DNA from: Siphonobacter sp. BAB-5405
GTDB taxonomy: Bacteria; Bacteroidota; Bacteroidia; Cytophagales; Spirosomataceae
DNA length: 64,000 nt
Reading direction: 5' to 3'
Assembly: GCF_002872335.1 (NCBI RefSeq)
Contig: NZ_NJAG01000036.1
Span: forward strand, 372,001-436,000
In this document: piece after piece, positions 63,996-64,000 of the stretch
Position numbering within the stretch: the stretch's first letter is position 1
How the letters are laid out: the number at the start of each line of letters is the position of its first letter
Translations under genes and position numbers: made by a program
Notes under the pieces: generated by a model
The model's database searches: none
Told to the model about the DNA's origin: nothing
Seen by the model: only the letters and a program-made list of their open reading frames with translations

Positions 63996-64000
63996 GCTGA

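Overview
The window looks like part of a large plasmid or secondary replicon from a member of the Bacteroidota, most probably order Cytophagales (Siphonobacter/Spirosoma-like; the genus is a guess). Evidence: two SusC/SusD pairs, a TonB receptor with a carboxypeptidase-regulatory-like N-terminal domain, hybrid and propeller histidine kinases, LytTR and NarL regulators, many secreted glycanases, promoter-like TAnnTTTG/TATCTTCG boxes and few Shine-Dalgarno sequences. Replicon status is inferred from a complete parA-parB-rep block with iterons and partition-like palindromes. No canonical tRNA or rRNA gene was seen.

Layout. 1-14.4 kb: pectin utilisation locus, with SusC/SusD, a GH28 polygalacturonase and a five-gene minus-strand operon (GH105, GH43, pectinesterase, esterase with a -1 frameshift, pectinesterase). 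14.5-18.4 kb: small housekeeping or unknown genes, an AraC pseudogene and an SMP-30-like lipoprotein. 18.7-25.4 kb: candidate small RNA, a second SusC/SusD pair and a secreted propeller-like protein. 25.5-34 kb: SDR dehydrogenase, a large unknown protein, a NarL regulator with its propeller histidine kinase, and a LytTR regulator. 34-35 kb: AT-rich gene-free stretch. 35-39.2 kb: RNA-quality/RNA-repair island. 39.3-44 kb: Nudix-type regulator with a GH67 alpha-glucuronidase, and a PQQ-type sugar dehydrogenase lipoprotein. 44.2-48.6 kb: replication and partition module. 48.7-64 kb: AlkC-like repair protein, TonB receptor, DUF92, DUF808, desaturase, OB-fold lipoprotein, serine hydrolase, AraC regulator and a very large PAS/GAF hybrid kinase running to the right edge.

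The most interesting part is 34.6-39.2 kb. A Ro60/TROVE protein (rsr), a RlaP-family nucleotidyltransferase and four tRNA-like RNA elements lie on the same strand in the order rsr - RNA - RlaP - RNA - RNA - RNA, ending at a strong intrinsic terminator. A WYL-domain regulator is divergent from rsr across a 100-bp promoter that holds a 10-7-10 inverted repeat. The RNA at 35165-35276 has a perfect T-arm, then a closed acceptor-like mini-hairpin, then a perfect D-arm, so it is a circularly permuted tRNA mimic. This fits bacterial Y RNAs of the YrlA type, but here there are several divergent copies interleaved with a nucleotidyltransferase.

The replication module is also unusually clear: three iteron pairs with an exact 55-bp period, a rep operator made of inverted half-iterons, further iterons near and inside rep, and four near-identical 25-bp palindromes between parB and rep that are good parS candidates.
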